From Cupriavidus taiwanensis (lineage in GTDB: Bacteria; Pseudomonadota; Gammaproteobacteria; Burkholderiales; Burkholderiaceae): a stretch of 64,000 nt of DNA. Where the stretch lies: assembly GCF_900250075.1 (NCBI RefSeq), contig NZ_LT977071.1:682001-746000 (forward strand), in the 5' to 3' direction. Below are positions 52,298-60,694 of this stretch, piece after piece. Positions within the stretch are counted from its first letter, which is position 1. Each line of letters begins with the position of its first letter. The notes under the pieces are model-generated. The model had not been told where the DNA came from. It saw nothing but the letters and a program-made list of their open reading frames with translations, and ran no database searches. The translations under genes were made by a program, and so were the position numbers.

Positions 52298-52819
52298 TCA
52301 GCCCCGGGCGCCGCGTTCGCGCGCCAGGCGTGCCTTCAGGTGCGGCACCAGCCCGCCCGCGGCCAGGATGGCGCGCAGGAACGCCGGGATCGGCTCGCAC
52401 ACCGCGACGCTGCCGTCGTCCAGCCGCAACTGCGCGCGATCCAGGTCCAGCACCGCGTGCGCGCCGTCGGCCAGCCGGCTGGTGTCGGCGCAGACCAGCA
52501 CCGGCAGGCCCAGGTTGATGGCGTTGCGATAGAACAGCCCGCCGAACGATTGCGCCACCACCGCCCCCACGCCCAGTTCGCGCAGCGCCTGCGGCGCCTG
52601 CTCGCGCGAGGAACCGATGCCGAAGTTGGCGCCCGCCACCAGCACGTCGCCGGGGCGCACGCTGCCGGGAAATTCGGGGCGCACCGCGGCCAGGCAATGC
52701 CGGGCCAGCACTGGCAGCGGCGCTTTCATCAGCACGGCGGGGGCCATGGCATCGGTGTCGATGTTGTCGCCGAAGCGCCAGAGGCGGCCGGCAGGGGCGG
52801 GGGCGAAGGCAGAGGTCAT
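52298..52819 (-). CDS. Isopropylmalate-isomerase/aconitase-type small subunit
   Basis: A 173-residue swivelling subunit of the LeuD family: WRFGDNIDTDAMAPA, LVAGANFGIGSSREQAPQAL, SFGGLFYRNAINLGLP. It pairs with the large subunit encoded 50 bp upstream to form a hydro-lyase that moves a hydroxyl on a di- or tricarboxylate. A role in leucine synthesis is unlikely from context; a catabolic isomerase or dimethylmalate/citramalate-type dehydratase fits better. Confidence 0.88.
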   Translation of the reverse strand: MTSAFAPAPAGRLWRFGDNIDTDAMAPAVLMKAPLPVLARHCLAAVRPEFPGSVRPGDVLVAGANFGIGSSREQAPQALRELGVGAVVAQSFGGLFYRNAINLGLPVLVCADTSRLADGAHAVLDLDRAQLRLDDGSVAVCEPIPAFLRAILAAGGLVPHLKARLARERGARG

Positions 52820-52869
52820 GCGGGAAGTCTGTCCCGCCGGCGGCGGGCACGAGGTCAGGGGCCGCGGCG

Positions 52870-54156
52870 TTACTCCAGCAGCGTGCGCGGATCGGTGATG
52901 CGGCCGGTGACGGCGCTGGCGGCCACCGTCATCGGCGAGCCCAGCCACACCGCGCTGCCGGCGTCGCCCATGCGGCCCGAGAAATTGCGCGCGGTCGAGG
53001 CAATCGCGCGGCTGCCGGCCGGGAAGCGCGCCGCGCCATAGCCGGCGCAGGCGCCGCAGGCATTGGGCAGCAGCATCGCGCCGGCATCGGCGAGGATGGC
53101 GAGCGTGCCTTCCTGCTCGGCCTGCAGCTGGTCGCGGCGCGAGGCCGGCGCCACCTGCAGCATCACGCCGGCGGCAACGCGGCGTCCGCGCAGCACGCGC
53201 GCGGCCATGCGCAGGTCTTCCAGCTTGGCGCCGGTGCAGGCGCCCAGGTAGGCGATCTGCACCGGCTCGCCGGCGGCCCGGTCGACCGGCGCGCTGTTGG
53301 CGGGCGAGTGCGGCGCGGCCACCTGCGGTGCCAGCCCAGCAGCGTCGAAGCGGTGCGCGGACAGCACCGGCGCACCGGCATCGCTGCGCCAGTGGTCCAG
53401 GTCGATCGCGGCCAGCGTCTGCGCCGGCACGCCGGCCTGCGCCAGCCATTCCAGCGTGACCGCATCGGGCGCGACCAGTCCGGTCTGCGCGCCGAGCTCG
53501 GTGCTCATGTTGGTGAGCGTCATGCGCTCCTGCATCGGCAGCGCGGTGACGGCGCTGCCGGTGTATTCGAGCGCCTGGTAGCGCCCGCCGCCCATGCCCA
53601 GCGTGGCGCACAGGAACAGCATCATGTCCTTGGCGCACACCCCGGGCGCGAGCTGCCCGTCCCATTGCAGCCGGATGGTGTCCGGCACCCGCAGCCAGAT
53701 CTCGCCGGTGGCGAGCACGCCGGCCATCTCGGTCGCGCCCACGCCGAACATGTAGGCGCCGAAGGCGCCGCCGGTGGGGCTGTGGCTGTCGCCGCCGACG
53801 ATCAGGCGGCCCGGCAGCACATGGCCGCGCTCGGGCAGCACCACATGGCAGATGCCCTCGGCGTCGATGAAGTGCGCGCCGGCCTGGCGCGTCCAGTCGC
53901 GCGTGAAGCGCAGGATCGATTCGGATTCGGCGTCGCCGCCCGGCACGAAGTGGTCGGTCACCACCACATAGCGCGACGGGTCCCACACCCCGGTGCCCAG
54001 CTCCTGCAGCAGCGGCGCCACGCGGCGCGGGCCGCTGGAATCATGCGACATCGCCAGGTCGACCTGGCAGATCACCACGGCGCCGGGCTCGGCATGCGCC
54101 AGCCCGGCGGCACGGGCCACCAGCTTCTGCGCGAGCGTGGCGGGGACGGGGCTCAT
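52870..54156 (-). CDS. Isopropylmalate-isomerase/aconitase-type large subunit
   Basis: A 428-residue catalytic subunit. The three [4Fe-4S] cysteines fit LGACTGAK and NACGACAGYG. The active-site block GGDSHSPTGGAFGAYMFGVG is typical (HxxP-type variant). Its length matches the short LeuC2/homoaconitase-like branch. It overlaps the substrate-binding-protein gene by 4 bp (ATGA), so the transported compound is probably its substrate. Confidence 0.88.
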   Translation of the reverse strand: MSPVPATLAQKLVARAAGLAHAEPGAVVICQVDLAMSHDSSGPRRVAPLLQELGTGVWDPSRYVVVTDHFVPGGDAESESILRFTRDWTRQAGAHFIDAEGICHVVLPERGHVLPGRLIVGGDSHSPTGGAFGAYMFGVGATEMAGVLATGEIWLRVPDTIRLQWDGQLAPGVCAKDMMLFLCATLGMGGGRYQALEYTGSAVTALPMQERMTLTNMSTELGAQTGLVAPDAVTLEWLAQAGVPAQTLAAIDLDHWRSDAGAPVLSAHRFDAAGLAPQVAAPHSPANSAPVDRAAGEPVQIAYLGACTGAKLEDLRMAARVLRGRRVAAGVMLQVAPASRRDQLQAEQEGTLAILADAGAMLLPNACGACAGYGAARFPAGSRAIASTARNFSGRMGDAGSAVWLGSPMTVAASAVTGRITDPRTLLE

Positions 54157-55202
54157 TCCGGCGACGCCCCCGAATACTTGACCACGCCCGCCCAGCGCTT
54201 GACGTCCTGCTTGACGAACGCGGCGAAGGCCTCGGGCGGCGTGCCCATCGGCTGCGCGCCGTCGTTCTCCAGGCGCTTGCGCACCGCGGGAGACTCCAGC
54301 CCCTTGCGCGCGGCCTGGTACAGCGCCTGGGTGGTCTCGTGCGGCATGCCGGCCGGGCCGAACAGCCCGAACCACGCGCTCGACTCGAAGCCCTTGACGG
54401 TATTGCCGATCGGCGCCGCGCCCGGGAACTGCGGCAGCGGCGCGGGACTGGTCACGCCCAGCACCTTCAGCTTGCCCGCGCGCACGTGCGGCAGCACGTT
54501 GATGGTGCTGGCGAACATCAGGTCGCACTGGCCCGCCAGCACGTCGGTCAGCGCCGGCGAGGTGCCCTTGTACGGAATGTTGACGATGTACGTGCCGGTC
54601 ATCATCTTGAACATGTCGCCGGCCATGTGCAGCGACGAGCCGACCGAGCCGATGGCGAAGTTCAGCTTGCCAGGCTCCGAGCGCGCCAGGCGGATCAATT
54701 CGGGCACGTTGTTGGCCGCCAGCCGGGGCGTGGCCACCAGCACGCTGGGCACGGTGGCGACCAGCGTGATCGGCGTGAAGTCCTGCACCGGGTCGAACGG
54801 CAGCTTCTTGTACAGCGTGGCGTTGATGGTATGGCTGGTGAAGCTCATCAGCAGCGTGCTGCCGTCCGGCGCGCTCTTGGCGACCAGGTCCGCGGCGATA
54901 TTGCCGCCGGCGCCGGGGCGGTTCTCGACCACCACCGGCTGGCCCAGCTCCTGCGACATCTCCTGGGCGATGGTGCGCGCCAGCGTGTCGGTGGTGCCGC
55001 CGGCCGGCGCGCCCACCAGGATCCGGATCGGCTTGCCGCCGGCAAGCTGCGCCTGGGGCTGGCCTTGGGCCTGCGCGGCGGCCGACAGCGGCAAGGCCAG
55101 CGCGCACGCGGCCAGCGAGCCGAGCGTGGCAAGGCGCCGCATCGTGGCGCGGCGCGGAATCGAAGGCAGGCGGGTCAGGCTGGACGGACGGAATTCAGGC
55201 AT
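54153..55202 (-). CDS. Tripartite tricarboxylate transporter substrate-binding protein (Bug/TctC family)
   Basis: A 349-residue periplasmic receptor. The signal peptide ends near AAAQAQ. Family blocks are PIRILVGAPAGGTTDTLART, VENRPGAGGNIAADLVAK and YKGTSPALTDVLAGQCDLMF. Bug proteins are very numerous in Burkholderiales and bind carboxylates. No TctA/TctB membrane genes are nearby, so it may work as a sensor or share a remote transporter. It is the first gene of the isomerase operon. Confidence 0.92.
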   Translation of the reverse strand: MPEFRPSSLTRLPSIPRRATMRRLATLGSLAACALALPLSAAAQAQGQPQAQLAGGKPIRILVGAPAGGTTDTLARTIAQEMSQELGQPVVVENRPGAGGNIAADLVAKSAPDGSTLLMSFTSHTINATLYKKLPFDPVQDFTPITLVATVPSVLVATPRLAANNVPELIRLARSEPGKLNFAIGSVGSSLHMAGDMFKMMTGTYIVNIPYKGTSPALTDVLAGQCDLMFASTINVLPHVRAGKLKVLGVTSPAPLPQFPGAAPIGNTVKGFESSAWFGLFGPAGMPHETTQALYQAARKGLESPAVRKRLENDGAQPMGTPPEAFAAFVKQDVKRWAGVVKYSGASPE

Positions 55203-55308
55203 GGCGGCGGTCCTCGCTCGATGTGATCAGGGATGCGCAGTATGGCGCGGAACGGGGTCCGGCGCACCCCCGCCAACGCAAGCCCGGGGCAACTCCCGTG
55301 GCGTCATC

Positions 55309-55341
55309 GCGAGTCAATCGCGAGTCAATCGCGAGTCAATC
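55309..55341. repeat. Three tandem 11-bp repeats across the end of the GntR gene
   Basis: The unit GCGAGTCAATC occurs three times in a row (55309-55319, 55320-55330, 55331-55341). Each unit carries the complement of TGA. The third includes the gntR stop codon (55336-55338). It looks like a slippage expansion of the gene end. Confidence 0.85.
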
Positions 55342-56121
55342 GCGCAAGCCCGGGCGGGTCTCGCTCTCGACCCAGACGTTGGCGCTGTCGACGCCGGCTG
55401 GCGACAGTTCCATCCGGTACTCGTAGCGGTCCGGGCGATACTGGCCCAGCAGCAGTTGCACCGGACGCCCGGACTGGTCCTTGACCACGCGCCGCACCGC
55501 CAGCAGCGCGCCGCCGACCGGCACGTCCAGCAGCGGCGCGACCACCACGTCGGCCAGCCGCGCCGACAGTACCTGGCTGGCACGGCCGAGCTTGATGCCG
55601 CCCGCTTCCAGCAAGCGCAGCACCGGGGTCTCTTCCAGCGCCTGGCGCGTGATCGGCCGCCCCAGCGCCGCCGGCAGGTAGACCGTGATGTGCGACAGCG
55701 GACGGTTGCGGTAGTGGCGCACGCGCACGATCTTCACCACCGGGTCGCCCGGCTCGATCTGCAGCGAGTCGGCGACATCGGGCGTGGCATGGACTTCATC
55801 GATCGAGATCACCTTGACCGAGGTCTTCTGGCCCATGTCGATGATGTTGTCGAGCAAGCTGGTGCCGCGCTCGTCGCCGGCCGCCGCGGCCGGGCGCACC
55901 GGATGCGGGTTGACGAAGGTGCCGAGGCCGCGATGGCGGCGCACCAGCCCTTCCTGCACCAGCCGGTCGAACACGCGCCGCATGGTCACGCGCGACGCGT
56001 GGAACTGCTTGGCGAGGTCAATCTCCCCGGGCAAGGGACCCTGGCCGAAGCGGCCTTCGACGATCTGCTGGCGCAGCACCACGTAAATCTGGTGATACAG
56101 GGGAACGACGGCTTCACTCAT
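55336..56121 (-). CDS. GntR-family (HutC subfamily) transcription regulator
   Basis: A 261-residue regulator with an N-terminal winged HTH (LYHQIYVVLRQQIVEGRFGQ, RVTMRRVFDRLVQEGLV) and a C-terminal UTRA ligand-binding domain (about 90-255). It is encoded upstream of and in the same direction as the isomerase/receptor genes, and most likely controls them in response to their substrate. A 133-bp gap separates them. Confidence 0.92.
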   Translation of the reverse strand: MSEAVVPLYHQIYVVLRQQIVEGRFGQGPLPGEIDLAKQFHASRVTMRRVFDRLVQEGLVRRHRGLGTFVNPHPVRPAAAAGDERGTSLLDNIIDMGQKTSVKVISIDEVHATPDVADSLQIEPGDPVVKIVRVRHYRNRPLSHITVYLPAALGRPITRQALEETPVLRLLEAGGIKLGRASQVLSARLADVVVAPLLDVPVGGALLAVRRVVKDQSGRPVQLLLGQYRPDRYEYRMELSPAGVDSANVWVESETRPGLRD

Positions 56122-56816
56122 GGTTTCCCTTGTGGAGAGATGACAAGTCTGTAATGCCTCTAATGTACTTTAAATCAGACATAGGGCCTAGCGAGGATAA
56201 ACGCTGAGGCGTTTCCGCGACAAGGGCCGGGTGCGGGTGCGACGCTGCGCCAAGGCGCAGCCGGGCATTGTGCCGGATTCGCTCCGTTGCGCCGGCAGCG
56301 TGCCGGCCGGCCGGTGATGCCCCCGCGATGGCCGCGGCGCGGACTTGCCCATGCCGCCAGCGTCGCGTGAAGCCGGCAATGTGGCGCGGCCCACATGGGC
56401 GGCGGCGGCGACACCGCCGGCCGCATGTTTCAACGCCGATACGCGGCCGGAGCATCAGGGCAAATCCCGACCGGGCGCTGCAAGTCTTTGAAAACCAAGG
56501 CTTTCCTGGCAGGCGCCAAAGGGCACCAAGAACCCGATGGGACCCCTCTGTCACAGCAATGTGACATGTCCCCGGCCGCACATCGGCGCGGCCCCATGTT
56601 GATCCGGCAAAACATCGGCAAAAACCGAGCCCGCAACGCCAGGTGGCCCTTGTAATACAAGGACTTGCCGCTCCAGGTGACGAAGCTGGCACCGATTATG
56701 CGCAGGGCAGGCTGGTTTGGCCGCAAGCCTGACCTGAATCTTCCGGCCGCGCTCGTCGATGAGTGCCGGCCAGGAGCTGAGCCGCTGTGAACGTGAAATC
56801 CTCCTGGGAGCATCGT
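56122..56816. promoter_or_regulatory. 695-bp divergent region GntR / Fap-like cluster
   Basis: It holds the promoters of gntR (leftward) and of the surface-protein cluster (rightward). A dyad TGTCAC-agcaat-GTGACA is at 56549-56566, 250 bp before the glycine-rich gene. A short hairpin AAACGC-tgag-GCGTTT is at 56199-56214. Open frames here lack ribosome-binding sites and are not called. The long leader suits a tightly regulated matrix gene. Confidence 0.5.
56549..56566. promoter_or_regulatory. Operator-like dyad upstream of the Fap-like cluster
   Basis: TGTCAC and GTGACA form perfect 6-bp arms with 6 bp between them. This spacing is seen for dimeric regulators of the Crp and GntR types. The arms differ from the classic Crp site (TGTGA-N6-TCACA), so the binding protein is unknown. 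Confidence 0.45.
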
Positions 56817-58388
56817 ATGAACAAGACAATTCTGGCGTCGGCGATTGCCCTCGCCTTTGCTGGTTCGGCGTGGGGTAACCCGACCAATACCAACACGGAT
56901 GGCTGGAACCATCAGACCGCCACCGCCAATTCAAACCAAAGCGGCGCCGGGTCCCTGGCCAATGAGAACTCGACCTCCAACCAGGACAACTCCGATCACA
57001 GCACCAGCACCCGCACCAGCACCCGCACCACCACGGTCGACGTTGCGGTGGACAAGTCGACCAACGACTCCAACAACCGCACCAACTCCAACAACAAGAG
57101 CAAGACCAACTCCGACAACCGCACTCGCCTGACGCTGGACCAGGGCGGGCTGGGCAATGCCGCCGCCAACGCGGGCAACGCCTCGTCGAGCATCGCCAAT
57201 TCCTTCAACACCAGCAAGGCGATCGCGGTCAGCAAGCTCAGTGGGCAGGTCACCGGCAATACGGTCGCCAACATCGGCAACGTGGCCAAGAACTTCGGTA
57301 ACGCCAACGGCGGCACCGGCTTCGGCGGCAAGGGCGGCACCGGCGGCAACGGCGGTACCGGCGCGGGCGGCGTGGGCGGCAACGGTGCTGCCGGCGCGGT
57401 CGGTGCGGTGGGCGCCAAGGCCTATGCCTATAACGGCGGGGCTCGCGCCGGCGATGCCACCACGGGCAGGGCCGTGGGCGGCGACGGTGGCGATGGTGGC
57501 GCCGCGATCGGCTGGGGCGGCGATGGCGGCAGCGCCTATGGCAAGGGCGGCAGCGCGCTCAGCGCCGCGGGCAGCAAGGGCGGCAGCGGCGGTGATGCCT
57601 ACGGCAAGGGCGGCGGTGCTCTGAGCGCCTCGCTTGGCGCGGGCGGCCGTGGCGGCAGCGCCGGCGCGATCGGCGGCGGCGGCCTGGGTGCCAGCGGTGC
57701 CCTGGGTGGCCTGGCCGGTTCGGCCGGCGGCGCGGGCGGCAGCGGCGGCGATGCCAACGGCCGAGGCGCGGATGCCGGCGGTACTGGCGGCGCTGGTGGC
57801 GGTTCCGGCGCGGCCGGCACCAACACGGCGGGCGCGGGCACCGGCACGGGCGGCGGCGCGGGTGCCACCGGCGGTGCGGGCGGCTCCGGCAGCTCCGGCT
57901 CGGTCGCGACCGGCGGCGCCGGCAGCGGCACCGGCGGTGCGGGCGGCTCGAGCGGCGCGGGCGCGACCGCGACGGCTGGCAACGGCACGGCGACCGGCGG
58001 TGCCGGCGGCGCGCAGAGCAGCACCGGCGGTGCCGGCGGCGCGGGCGCGGCAGCTACCTCGGGTGCTGCCACGGCGATGGCGTCGAACGGCAGCGCCACC
58101 GCTGGTGACGGCGGCGACGGCGGCAACGGCGGCAACGGCGGCAGCGGCGGCGCGGCCACCGGCGGTACCGGCGGCACCGGTGGCGTGGGCAATGGCGGCG
58201 CTGGCGGTACCGGCGGTGCTGGTGGCTACAACCTGGTCGACGCAGGCACCTTCAACATGTCCAACACCATGACCAGCGTTGGTCAGACGGCGGCGGGCAT
58301 CATGATGGCCAGCCAGAACAGCGGCGTGGCTTCGCTGGTGCAGCAAAGCGTGAACGTGCAGGCCAACCTCAACGTGGGCGGCAGGTAA
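56817..58388 (+). CDS. Secreted glycine-rich fibre-like protein
   Basis: A 523-residue exported protein. The signal peptide is MNKTILASAIALAFAGSAWG. An Asn/Ser/Thr-rich part (22-105) and a Gln/Asn segment (LDQGGLGNAAANAGNASSSI) follow. A very long Gly/Ala repeat region (about 168-470) has GGxGG units. The C-terminal end has the motif SQNSGVASLVQQSVNVQANL. The ending and the neighbours (C39 peptidase, OM barrel) resemble functional-amyloid (Fap) clusters, where such a protein would be the major fibre subunit. It is longer than FapC. GGGAG precedes the ATG. A GC hairpin follows at 58401. Confidence 0.75.
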   Translation: MNKTILASAIALAFAGSAWGNPTNTNTDGWNHQTATANSNQSGAGSLANENSTSNQDNSDHSTSTRTSTRTTTVDVAVDKSTNDSNNRTNSNNKSKTNSDNRTRLTLDQGGLGNAAANAGNASSSIANSFNTSKAIAVSKLSGQVTGNTVANIGNVAKNFGNANGGTGFGGKGGTGGNGGTGAGGVGGNGAAGAVGAVGAKAYAYNGGARAGDATTGRAVGGDGGDGGAAIGWGGDGGSAYGKGGSALSAAGSKGGSGGDAYGKGGGALSASLGAGGRGGSAGAIGGGGLGASGALGGLAGSAGGAGGSGGDANGRGADAGGTGGAGGGSGAAGTNTAGAGTGTGGGAGATGGAGGSGSSGSVATGGAGSGTGGAGGSSGAGATATAGNGTATGGAGGAQSSTGGAGGAGAAATSGAATAMASNGSATAGDGGDGGNGGNGGSGGAATGGTGGTGGVGNGGAGGTGGAGGYNLVDAGTFNMSNTMTSVGQTAAGIMMASQNSGVASLVQQSVNVQANLNVGGR

Positions 58389-58400
58389 GACGCGCAACGC

Positions 58401-58432
58401 GGCCGGACCCCGGGCTTGCCCCGGGGCCGGCC
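58401..58432. terminator. GC-rich hairpin after the glycine-rich gene
   Basis: GGCCGG with CCGGCC and an inner CCCCGGGC/GCCCCGGGG make a strong stem with a 2-nt loop and small bulges. There is no T-run. It could dampen transcription into the next genes, giving more major subunit than helper proteins. Confidence 0.5.
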
Positions 58433-58568
58433 GGCGGTTTCGCAGTCATGCCGGCAGGACCGGCGCCCGCATCCTGTGTGCGGGCGCCCGGGCCCTGTCA
58501 TGCCTACGCAAGCCAAGTTGCCATGCAGCCGAGTGGAGAGAGTCGGCGCATCGGCAGGGGGGAACACC

Positions 58569-58982
58569 ATGCAACCGGTCCGCTTCGCCGTCGGCACCTT
58601 TGCCGCGGCATTACTTGCCTGGCCAGCATTGCCGGCCCATGCGGAGCCGCCAGGGCTGGAGGCCGCCATGGCCGCGGCGCGCGCTGACGCTGCCGCGCCC
58701 ACCGCACCGGCACCTGCGCCGGCCGCGCTGTTCGCCGGCGCGGCCAAGGCCGTGCCCGTGTCGCGGCTGGATGATGTCCGCGGCGGTGCGGAGGTCACCG
58801 TCAACGATATGCGCCTGCACGGCACCGTGGCCGACAACGCCGCGGTCAATACCTTGTCCGGCACGAACCACATCACGGAAGGCGCGTTCTCGAATGCGGC
58901 CGGGATTCCCACCGCGATCCAGAACTCGGGATCGAACGTGCTGATCCAGAACGCCACCATCGTCAACGTCCAGTTCAAATGA
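58569..58982 (+). CDS. Secreted Fap-like protein with internal double-glycine motif
   Basis: A 137-residue exported protein. A signal peptide (residues 1-25, ends AHA) precedes an Ala/Pro-rich linker and the motif SRLDDVRGG with Gly72-Gly73. Leu is at -7 and Val at -4 relative to the end of the double glycine, as in leaders cleaved by C39 peptidases. The rest, ITEGAFSNAAGIPTAIQNSG followed by NVLIQNATIVNV, has the Gln-Asn pattern of Fap-type subunits. The gene overlaps the C39 peptidase gene by 4 bp. Cleavage after GG is inferred, not shown. Confidence 0.75.
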   Translation: MQPVRFAVGTFAAALLAWPALPAHAEPPGLEAAMAAARADAAAPTAPAPAPAALFAGAAKAVPVSRLDDVRGGAEVTVNDMRLHGTVADNAAVNTLSGTNHITEGAFSNAAGIPTAIQNSGSNVLIQNATIVNVQFK

Positions 58983-59680
58983 TGAAGCCGTTGCGAATCC
59001 TGCTGGCATGTGTCCCCTGGCTGCTGGCCGGGGCGCACGTGCCCGGCGCGCAGGCCGCCGACGTCGCGCTGTACGGTCCGGTGGGCGAGCCCTACAGCGT
59101 CAGGGTCACCAGCATCCGCGAGGCGCGCTTCAAGTCCACCATCCGCCAGCAGTATGACTTCAGCTGCGGCTCGGCCGCGGTGGCCACGCTGCTGACGTAC
59201 CAGTACGGCCATCCGATCAACGAGGCCACGGTGTTCCAGAACATGTACCTCAACGGCGACCAGCAGAAGATCCGCGCCGAGGGGTTCTCGCTGCTGGACA
59301 TGAAGCGCTTCCTGGCCGCCCTGGGCTATGAGGCGGATGGCTTCGAGGTGCCGCTGTCCAAGCTGGAAGAAACGCAGGTGCCGGCGATCGTGCTGATCGT
59401 CGAGAACGGCTACCACCATTTCGTGGTGGTCAAGGGCGTGAAGGGCGACCGCGTGCTGGTCGGCGATCCGGCGCGCGGCACGCGCGCCATGTCGCGCGAG
59501 CAGTTCGAGCGCATCTGGGACAGCCAGCTGCTGTTCGTGATCCACAACCGCACCGACCGCGCGCGCTTCAATGTCGCCGCGGACTGGCGCGTCGCGCCCA
59601 GCGGTCCTTACTGGATGGGCGTCAACCGGGACAACCTGTTCTTCACGGTCATGCCCCGCCATGGCACCGGAGATTTTTGA
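58979..59680 (+). CDS. Periplasmic C39-family cysteine peptidase (FapD-like)
   Basis: A 233-residue protein with a signal peptide (1-27, ends AQAAD). It is a stand-alone peptidase domain without ABC-transporter parts. The catalytic residues fit Gln57 (RQQYDFSCGS), Cys63, His147 (GYHHFVVV) and Asp163 (VGDPARG). In bacteriocin systems C39 domains cleave after Gly-Gly; FapD of the amyloid system is of the same type. The genes on both sides encode proteins with a GG motif, so they are its probable substrates. It overlaps the upstream gene by 4 bp. Confidence 0.9.
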   Translation: MMKPLRILLACVPWLLAGAHVPGAQAADVALYGPVGEPYSVRVTSIREARFKSTIRQQYDFSCGSAAVATLLTYQYGHPINEATVFQNMYLNGDQQKIRAEGFSLLDMKRFLAALGYEADGFEVPLSKLEETQVPAIVLIVENGYHHFVVVKGVKGDRVLVGDPARGTRAMSREQFERIWDSQLLFVIHNRTDRARFNVAADWRVAPSGPYWMGVNRDNLFFTVMPRHGTGDF

Positions 59681-59690
59681 GGAACGCATC

Positions 59691-60620
59691 ATGTTGCAGA
59701 CTTCCTTGCCGCCCCCGGCCGTGCCACGCAGCGCCGCCTCGGCGGCCGCGGCGATGGTGCTGGGCGCCGGCCTGGCGTACGCCGGCACGGCACAGGCCGG
59801 CATGCCGCCGCAGCCCGGGGCAGCCGATGCCGCGGCGCCACCGGCGCAGGCCGCCATGGCCGCGCGCGAGCGCGGCGACTCCCACCCTGTGGCTGCCGCG
59901 CGCGGCAGCATGGCCGGCTGGAAACCGGTGGCACATGAAAAGCTCGACGACATGCGCGGCGGCTTCGAGATGCCGGGGCTGCAGGTTTCGTTCGGTATCG
60001 AACGCGCGGTGTATATCAACGGCGACCTGGTGGTCGCTACCAGCATTAACATCCCGGACATCAGCCGCATCACTGCCGACCAGGCCGCGCGGCTTGCCGC
60101 GACGCTGGGGCCAGCCATCGTGGCCAGCACCAATGCCGCGGTGGCCAACGCGCTGGCAGGCAATCCGGTCACGGCAGACGCTGCCGCGGCGATGAATGCC
60201 AATGGCGCCGGCGCGGCGGCATCGGCTGCGGGTGGTGCTGGGGCGGGAAGCACGGCTTCGGCAGCGGCCAACGGCGGCGCCGCAGCCAGTGCTGGTGCGG
60301 CGGGAGGCGGCACGGCCGCAGCAGGCGCGGCAGGCGCGACCGGTGCGTCGGGCCCGCCGACCACAGTCGTAAGTACCGCCACCGGCCAGGTCGTGACCAA
60401 CGGGCTGCTGAACGTGATCCAGAACGGCCCGGGCAATGCGGCATCGGTGGGGGCGCTGGCGGGCACGCCAGTGACAGTGATCCAGAACACGCTGAACAAC
60501 CAGAGCATCCGGAGCCTGATGACAATCGACGCAAGCGTCAATACGCTGCAGGCCTTCCGGTCGCAACTGGCCAACACGGCGCTGAACAACGCGCTGCTGC
60601 GGGCCGCAAGCATGAGATAG
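59691..60620 (+). CDS. Secreted Fap-like protein with internal double-glycine motif (second)
   Basis: A 309-residue exported protein. An N-terminal signal-like region (to about residue 37) precedes the motif HEKLDDMRGG with Gly90-Gly91. The following block is FEMPGLQVSFGIERAVYING, then an Ala/Gly-rich middle (about 150-225). The C-terminal part has VIQNGPGN and VIQNTLNNQS. The LDDMRGG motif matches LDDVRGG of the protein at 58569 at equivalent positions. GAGG lies 6 bp before the ATG, 10 bp after the peptidase stop. Function unknown; a minor fibre subunit or a chaperone are options. Confidence 0.75.
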   Translation: MLQTSLPPPAVPRSAASAAAAMVLGAGLAYAGTAQAGMPPQPGAADAAAPPAQAAMAARERGDSHPVAAARGSMAGWKPVAHEKLDDMRGGFEMPGLQVSFGIERAVYINGDLVVATSINIPDISRITADQAARLAATLGPAIVASTNAAVANALAGNPVTADAAAAMNANGAGAAASAAGGAGAGSTASAAANGGAAASAGAAGGGTAAAGAAGATGASGPPTTVVSTATGQVVTNGLLNVIQNGPGNAASVGALAGTPVTVIQNTLNNQSIRSLMTIDASVNTLQAFRSQLANTALNNALLRAASMR

Positions 60621-60694
60621 CCGTTAGCGAGGTAGCGGCAGTACAGGTCGCGGGCTCCTGCAGAACAGCCTGCCGTCCGGGGGAGGAAGACGCG

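Noticed and set aside
57300..58230. Repeated GC-rich units resembling a CRISPR or satellite array
   Set aside because: The periodicity follows codons for Gly/Ala in an intact frame with a signal peptide. Unit lengths are irregular and there are no spacers of constant size.
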